Positions 5,573 to 9,034 of a stretch of DNA of 9,034 nt are shown here, piece after piece. The position numbers and the translations under genes are program-made. The notes beneath the pieces were generated by a model. It did not search any database, had not been told where the DNA came from, and worked only from the letters and a program-made list of their open reading frames with translations. Source of the DNA: Streptosporangiaceae bacterium (lineage in GTDB: Bacteria; Actinomycetota; Actinomycetes; Streptosporangiales; Streptosporangiaceae); assembly GCA_030043395.1 (NCBI GenBank), contig JASHXW010000439.1:1-9034 (forward strand). Direction: 5' to 3'. The first letter of the stretch is position 1, and each line of letters opens with the position of its first letter.

Positions 5573-6465
5573 CCGTCGTCCTTGAGTCGTCGGGACTCGG
5601 CAAGCGCTACCGGCAGCGCTGGGCGCTGCGGGACTGCACGCTCAGCGTCCCGTCTGGTCACGTCACCGGCCTGGTAGGCCCAAATGGCGCCGGCAAGACG
5701 ACGTTGCTGAACCTGGCCGTCGGCCTGCTGCTGCCGACGGAGGGATCGATCCAGGTCCTCGGGGGTGAGCCAGCCAGCAGCTCGGCGCAGCTCGCCCGCG
5801 TTGGCTTCGTCGCTCAGGACACCCCGACCTATGCAAGCCTGAGCGTCGCCGACCACCTGCGGTTCGGCGCTCACATGAACCCGGGCTGGGACGCCGAGCT
5901 GGCCAACCGGCGGATTTCCCAGCTTGACCTCGACCCTGCGCAGAAAGCCGGGAAGCTCTCCGGCGGTCAGCGCGCGCAGCTCGCCTCGACGCTGGCGCTC
6001 GCCAAGCGTCCGCAGCTGCTGATACTGGACGAGCCGATCGCGAGCCTGGATCCGCTAGCGCGGCGCGAGTTCCTGCAGATCCTGATGGAGGCTACCGCCG
6101 AGCAGGAGCTGAGCGTCGTGATGTCCTCGCACCTGGTATCTGACCTGGAACGGGTCTGCGACTTCCTGATCGTGCTCGTCGCATCTCGTGTCCAGGTCGC
6201 CGGCGAGGTGGATGACCTGCTCGACACGCACCGGCAGGTCACCGGGCCGCGCACGGATGCCGCCGACTTGCCCGCTGACTGGCACGTGATCTCGGCGACG
6301 AGCACCGACCGGCAGAGCTCCTTGCTCGTGCGCACCGCAACCCCGGTCACCGATCCGGCCTGGACGGCGGACCCGATCGGCCTGGAAGACCTCGTCCTGG
6401 CCTACATGAGCAAAGCCGCAAAGCCGACCCGCGACAACGTTCCCGCCCTGGAGGTCCAGCGATGA
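5569..6465 (+). CDS. ABC transporter ATP-binding protein of a YtrA-linked cassette
   Basis: This 298-residue ATPase presumably drives the permease encoded next, at the inner face of the membrane. All catalytic elements are present: Walker A GPNGAGKT (37-44), Q-loop Q83, signature LSGGQ (130-134), Walker B LLILDEP (150-156), D-loop SLD (159-161) and switch histidine H188 in SSH. Residues from about 215 form a less conserved C-terminal extension of roughly 80 residues outside the nucleotide-binding core. The ATG at 5569 has AAGGAGG (5555-5561) seven bases upstream and overlaps the repressor stop by four bases; the gene's own stop overlaps the permease start in the same way. The arrangement indicates one co-translated operon. 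Export or a sensing/defence role against envelope stress is typical of such cassettes, but the substrate cannot be read from sequence. Confidence 0.94.
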   Translation: MTVVLESSGLGKRYRQRWALRDCTLSVPSGHVTGLVGPNGAGKTTLLNLAVGLLLPTEGSIQVLGGEPASSSAQLARVGFVAQDTPTYASLSVADHLRFGAHMNPGWDAELANRRISQLDLDPAQKAGKLSGGQRAQLASTLALAKRPQLLILDEPIASLDPLARREFLQILMEATAEQELSVVMSSHLVSDLERVCDFLIVLVASRVQVAGEVDDLLDTHRQVTGPRTDAADLPADWHVISATSTDRQSSLLVRTATPVTDPAWTADPIGLEDLVLAYMSKAAKPTRDNVPALEVQR

Positions 6466-7508
6466 CCTGGCTGACTTGGCGCCAGTTCCGCGCCCAGATA
6501 ATCGTGACCGCCGCCGTGCTGGTGGTGCTTGCCGTCATCTTCCTCATCACCGGCCTGAACCTGGCCCACGCGTACGACAGCAGCGGCCTGCCAGCCTGCC
6601 ACGGGCACGCTTGCTCGGCGCGTGCGGGCCAGTTCCTCGACTTGCAGCAAGCGCACTTCAACAAGCTGGTGTTCTACCTGGGCGTCGGGGTCCTATACGT
6701 GGCACCCGGCCTGTTCGGCGTGTTCTGGGGTGCCCCGCTGATCACGCGCGAGCTGGAGACCGGCACGTTCCGGCTCGCCTGGAACCAGAGCGTCAGCCGT
6801 ACCAGGTGGCTGATCGTGAAGGTTACCGTCATCGGCCTGACCGCTGTCGTCACCGCCGGGCTGCTGAGCCTGATGTTCAGCTGGTGGTCAAGCCCGGTCT
6901 TCAGGGCCGCCGCGCAAGCCGGCGGCGCCTCGATTGGATACCGGCTAGAGCCTGCGATGTTCGGCGCGCAGGGGATCGTGCCGCTTGGCTACGCTGCGTT
7001 CGCCTTCGTCCTCGGGGTAGCGATCGGGCTGCTGATCCGCCGCACCGTCCCCGCGATGGCCCTGACGCTGGTCATCTTCGCCTTCGTCCAGATCGCCTGG
7101 CCCAACTGGGTCCGTCCGGACATCGTTGCCCCGGTACGCGAGTCCATCCCGCTCAGTGTGGGCCGCATCGACCTGATCATGATCACCAGTCTCGGGAGTC
7201 AGCGGGAAACGATGACCGTTGGCGCAGCGGTCAGCAAGCCCGGCGGCTGGATCCTCTCGAATCAGACCATCACCTCGGCGGGCCAGCCCTTTACCGGGCC
7301 ACCCACCAAGGCATGCCTCAGCACTACCGCGAGTCAGGCAGCATGCGACGCCTCAATCGCCCGCCTGCACCTGCGCCAGCTCATCACGTACGACCCGGCC
7401 AGCAGGTTCTGGGATCTGCAGTGGGCAGAGACCGCCATCTTCCTGGCCATGGCCGCGCTGCTTGCCTGGTTCTGCACCTGGTGGATCAGCCGCCGCAGGC
7501 TGACCTGA
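6462..7508 (+). CDS. ABC-2-like transporter permease of the YtrA-linked cassette
   Basis: This 348-residue integral membrane protein has six predicted helices, at about residues 12-34, 69-91, 117-141, 171-192, 196-213 and 322-342. It starts MTWLTWRQFRAQ, a beginning I associate with actinobacterial permeases next to YtrA-type GntR genes. The cytoplasmic ITRELETGTFRLAWNQSVSR segment (94-113) between helices 2 and 3 is typical of ABC-2-like permeases and probably contacts the ATPase. A long loop of about 108 residues (214-321) separates helices 5 and 6. If the N-terminus is inside, it lies outside the cell and carries two cysteines (285 and 295) that could pair. Cysteines 46 and 51 lie in the first loop, which should also be outside. 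The ATG overlaps the ATPase stop (ATGA). The stop is followed immediately by a long hairpin that ends the operon. Substrate is unknown. Confidence 0.9.
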   Translation: MTWLTWRQFRAQIIVTAAVLVVLAVIFLITGLNLAHAYDSSGLPACHGHACSARAGQFLDLQQAHFNKLVFYLGVGVLYVAPGLFGVFWGAPLITRELETGTFRLAWNQSVSRTRWLIVKVTVIGLTAVVTAGLLSLMFSWWSSPVFRAAAQAGGASIGYRLEPAMFGAQGIVPLGYAAFAFVLGVAIGLLIRRTVPAMALTLVIFAFVQIAWPNWVRPDIVAPVRESIPLSVGRIDLIMITSLGSQRETMTVGAAVSKPGGWILSNQTITSAGQPFTGPPTKACLSTTASQAACDASIARLHLRQLITYDPASRFWDLQWAETAIFLAMAALLAWFCTWWISRRRLT

Positions 7509-7558
7509 ACCCTGCCCGGCGAGCGTCCGCGGTCACGCGGACGCTCGCCGGGCAGGGT
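7509..7558. terminator. Bidirectional terminator hairpin between convergent genes
   Basis: A perfect 23-bp stem (7509-7531 pairing with 7536-7558) closes a 4-base GTCA loop. It begins on the first base after the permease stop and ends on the last base of the EamA gene's stop codon (TGA on the minus strand, 7560-7558), so the gap is entirely hairpin. It has no T-tract on either strand, which is common for actinobacterial terminators. Symmetry lets it serve both operons. Confidence 0.85.
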
Positions 7559-8391
7559 CATGTGCTGAGCATGATGACGCCGCCCAGGGCGGCGAGCACG
7601 CCGAGGGACTGCACAGTCCTCAGCCGCTCGGCCAGGATGCCGCGGGCTAGCAGAACGGTGACGACCGGGTAGAGCGATGCCAGCACGGCCGCGATCGACA
7701 GCTCGCCCCTGCTGGCGGCGAGCGCGTACGCGCCGTTGGCGACGATGTCGGAGATCCCTACCGCAGCGAGCGCCGCGAGCCTGCGCGCCGTGAGCCGGAC
7801 CTCGCTCAGGATCCCGGCACGCAGCACGATCGGAGCGAGCACGATCAGCCCGCCGATCCGCTGCAGCAGCAGCGTCCCGTACAGGCTGCCCGAGCTTGCT
7901 GCCAAGGCCAGGAGCGTGTAGGCCACGCCGAACCCGATCGCCGCGAGCACCGCGAAGATCACCGCCTGGCGCCGAACATGCACGCCCGAGCGGAACTCGG
8001 GCCCGCAGGCGAGCATGACGCCGATGATCGTGACGGTGATCCCGGCTCCCTGGACCAGGCTCAGGTGCTCGCCTCGTGCCAGCCCGACGAGCACCGGGAT
8101 GCCGGTGCCCGCGGCGCTGATGGGCGCGACCAGCGACAGCGGGGCGTCAGCCATCGCGCGGTAGAAACTCGCCAGCGACAGCGTGCCAATAACCCCTGCT
8201 ACGGCGGCGGTCAGCAGGTATGGGCCAGTGCTCAGAGCGAGAAACGGCAGCAGCGCCAGCAGCCCGGCCAGCGCGATCGCCTGCGAGATCAGCACAGCGG
8301 CTGAGGGAGGGAGCTGGCGGGAGATCAGGCCGCCGCCGAAGTCAGAGGAGCCCCAGAGGACCGAGGCGGCCAGCGCCAGGAGCGCGTTCAC
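7558..8391 (-). CDS. EamA/DMT-superfamily transporter
   Basis: This 277-residue membrane protein has ten predicted helices, at about residues 2-22, 30-52, 57-78, 83-104, 113-131, 140-162, 171-193, 203-225, 231-250 and 258-276. They form two five-helix EamA repeats (about 2-129 and 142-276). The SLVAPISAAGTGIPVLVGLARGE segment (86-108) and its counterpart in the second repeat, SIAAVLASLYPVVTVLLARGILAERL (232-257), mark the family. Members move metabolites such as amino acids, sugars, nucleosides or polyamine-like compounds, often outward; the substrate here is unknown. The GTG start at 8391 overlaps the upstream deacetylase stop as GTGA, and GGAG (8399-8396) lies four bases before it. Tight coupling to a deacetylase hints that the transporter handles the enzyme's substrate or product, by inference. 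The gene ends in the shared hairpin. Confidence 0.92.
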   Translation of the reverse strand: MNALLALAASVLWGSSDFGGGLISRQLPPSAAVLISQAIALAGLLALLPFLALSTGPYLLTAAVAGVIGTLSLASFYRAMADAPLSLVAPISAAGTGIPVLVGLARGEHLSLVQGAGITVTIIGVMLACGPEFRSGVHVRRQAVIFAVLAAIGFGVAYTLLALAASSGSLYGTLLLQRIGGLIVLAPIVLRAGILSEVRLTARRLAALAAVGISDIVANGAYALAASRGELSIAAVLASLYPVVTVLLARGILAERLRTVQSLGVLAALGGVIMLST

Positions 8392-9034
8392 TGCGCTCCG
8401 GCAGCCAGGCCACTTAGCGCGGCGACGACCAGGGTGCCCAGCGACAGCAGGTTGTAGCCGCCCTCCTGGACTGCCACGACCGGCCCGAGCGCGCCGATCA
8501 GCTCGCCAGCCCGGCGGTAGCCGTCCGCGGAGACCTCCAGCGGGCTCTCCGGGTCGGCAGCTGCCGCGTCGACGCCGAGCGAGACCACGACCGCGTCGCA
8601 GCCTCGGTCGGACACCTCGGCGCAGAGCATCTCCACGGCAGCGAGCCAGCCCGGGTCGCCGGTCCCGGGCGCGAGCGGCATGTTCCGGTTGGCGCCCGAG
8701 CCGTCACCGGAGCCACGCTCGCCGGCGAATCCCATGTAGTGCGGGAACCAGCCTGCCGCCGGGTCGACATGCACGCTGCCGTAGTAGACGTCTGGCCGGT
8801 CGTAGAAGATCGCCTGCGTTCCGTTGCCGTGGTGGGCGTCGATGTCGATCACGGCTACCCGCTCGGCCCCACAGCGCCGCAGGGCTGCCGCGGCAATCGC
8901 GGCGTTGTTCAGGTAGCACGACCCGCCGTAGGTGGCCGGGCCGGCGTGGTGCCCTGGTGGCCGGCACAGCGCGTACGCCAGCCGGGACCCGCCGCAGACG
9001 AGGTCGGCCGCAGTGAGCGCGGCGTTCGCGGCAC
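8388..9034 (-). CDS. Histone deacetylase/acetylpolyamine amidohydrolase family enzyme (N-terminus cut by window edge)
   Basis: The last 214 codons of a zinc amidohydrolase that removes acetyl groups from acetylated amines (acetylpolyamines or acetyl-lysine) are visible. The first complete codon begins at 9032. In fragment numbering the catalytic core is intact: the tandem histidines H28-H29 in RPPGHHAG, zinc ligands D65 and H67 in DIDAHHGNGTQ, the third zinc ligand D155 in SLGVDA, and the catalytic tyrosine Y193 in EGGYN. GGSCYLNNAAIAA (36-48) and FPHYMGFAGERGSGDGSGANRNMPL resemble acetylpolyamine amidohydrolases and class II deacetylases more than class I. Family length is about 340-370 residues, so roughly 130-150 N-terminal residues are missing. 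A GTG inside the frame at 8852 is not the start, because the conserved HH motif lies upstream of it. The stop overlaps the EamA transporter start (GTGA). The exact substrate is not determinable. Confidence 0.93.
   Translation of the reverse strand, partial: AANAALTAADLVCGGSRLAYALCRPPGHHAGPATYGGSCYLNNAAIAAAALRRCGAERVAVIDIDAHHGNGTQAIFYDRPDVYYGSVHVDPAAGWFPHYMGFAGERGSGDGSGANRNMPLAPGTGDPGWLAAVEMLCAEVSDRGCDAVVVSLGVDAAAADPESPLEVSADGYRRAGELIGALGPVVAVQEGGYNLLSLGTLVVAALSGLAAGAQ

Noticed and set aside
6476..7672. Plus-strand frame of 398 codons overlapping the permease
   Set aside because: It is an out-of-frame shadow rich in Arg and Pro, runs through the terminator hairpin, and has no membrane segments. 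The overlapping permease frame has clear helices and an ATGA junction.
8388..8852. Deacetylase read as a complete 154-residue protein starting at the GTG at 8852
   Set aside because: The same frame is open to the window edge and contains the conserved RPPGHHAG and LNNAA motifs upstream of that GTG, so the gene is partial and longer.
8183..9016. Plus-strand frame of 277 codons opposite the EamA and deacetylase genes
   Set aside because: Its composition is extremely Arg/Pro/Ser-rich, and both genes on the other strand carry full family motifs.
1..9034. Transposase, phage, CRISPR, tRNA or rRNA genes, or direct-repeat attachment sites
   Set aside because: I saw no coding motif, repeat array, cloverleaf or rRNA-like segment on either strand. 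The visible inverted repeats are better explained as hairpins or operators.

Overview
The window is about two-thirds G+C. It has dense head-to-tail gene overlaps, several GTG starts, a Tat-type lipoprotein signal and a YtrA-type GntR/ABC cassette, all of which suggest a high-GC actinobacterium. I cannot place it to genus. There is no RNA gene, CRISPR array, insertion sequence or phage gene. Every complete gene has a recognisable family, and I found no clearly undescribed multi-gene system. The most interesting material is regulatory.

Region 1 (1-4887, all minus strand; transcription runs right to left). Two subunits of a CatI/CatJ-type 3-oxoadipate CoA-transferase (4887-4009 and 4009-3245, TGATG overlap) are followed by a PcaR/PcaU/PobR-type IclR regulator (3185-2346). 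After a 268-bp control region come a Tat-exported substrate-binding lipoprotein of the branched-chain amino acid (HAAT) type (2077-731) and the start of its LivG-like ATPase (717 to beyond base 1). This reads as a fragment of beta-ketoadipate (aromatic catabolism) metabolism linked to its regulator and a high-affinity uptake system. A motif, TGTTCGC-N3-GCG, occurs upstream of the CoA-transferase genes, upstream of the transporter and at the 5' end of the regulator gene. It resembles the PcaR operator of Pseudomonas as I remember it, so the three units may form one local regulon.

Region 2 (5091-7508, plus strand). A good promoter with overlapping palindromes drives a YtrA-subfamily GntR repressor, an ABC ATPase and an ABC-2-like six-helix permease. 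The three genes are joined by ATGA overlaps, as in a self-regulated export or cell-envelope-stress cassette. The operon ends in a perfect 23-bp hairpin that fills the whole gap to the next, convergent gene.

Region 3 (7558-9034, minus strand). A histone-deacetylase/acetylpolyamine-amidohydrolase family enzyme, cut off at its N-terminus by the window edge, overlaps by four bases (GTGA) with a ten-helix EamA/DMT transporter. The two are probably translated together.

Gene-free stretches are short. Bases 2078-2345 hold a candidate promoter, two dyads and a hairpin. Bases 4888-5155 hold the divergent control region between the CoA-transferase and GntR operons.
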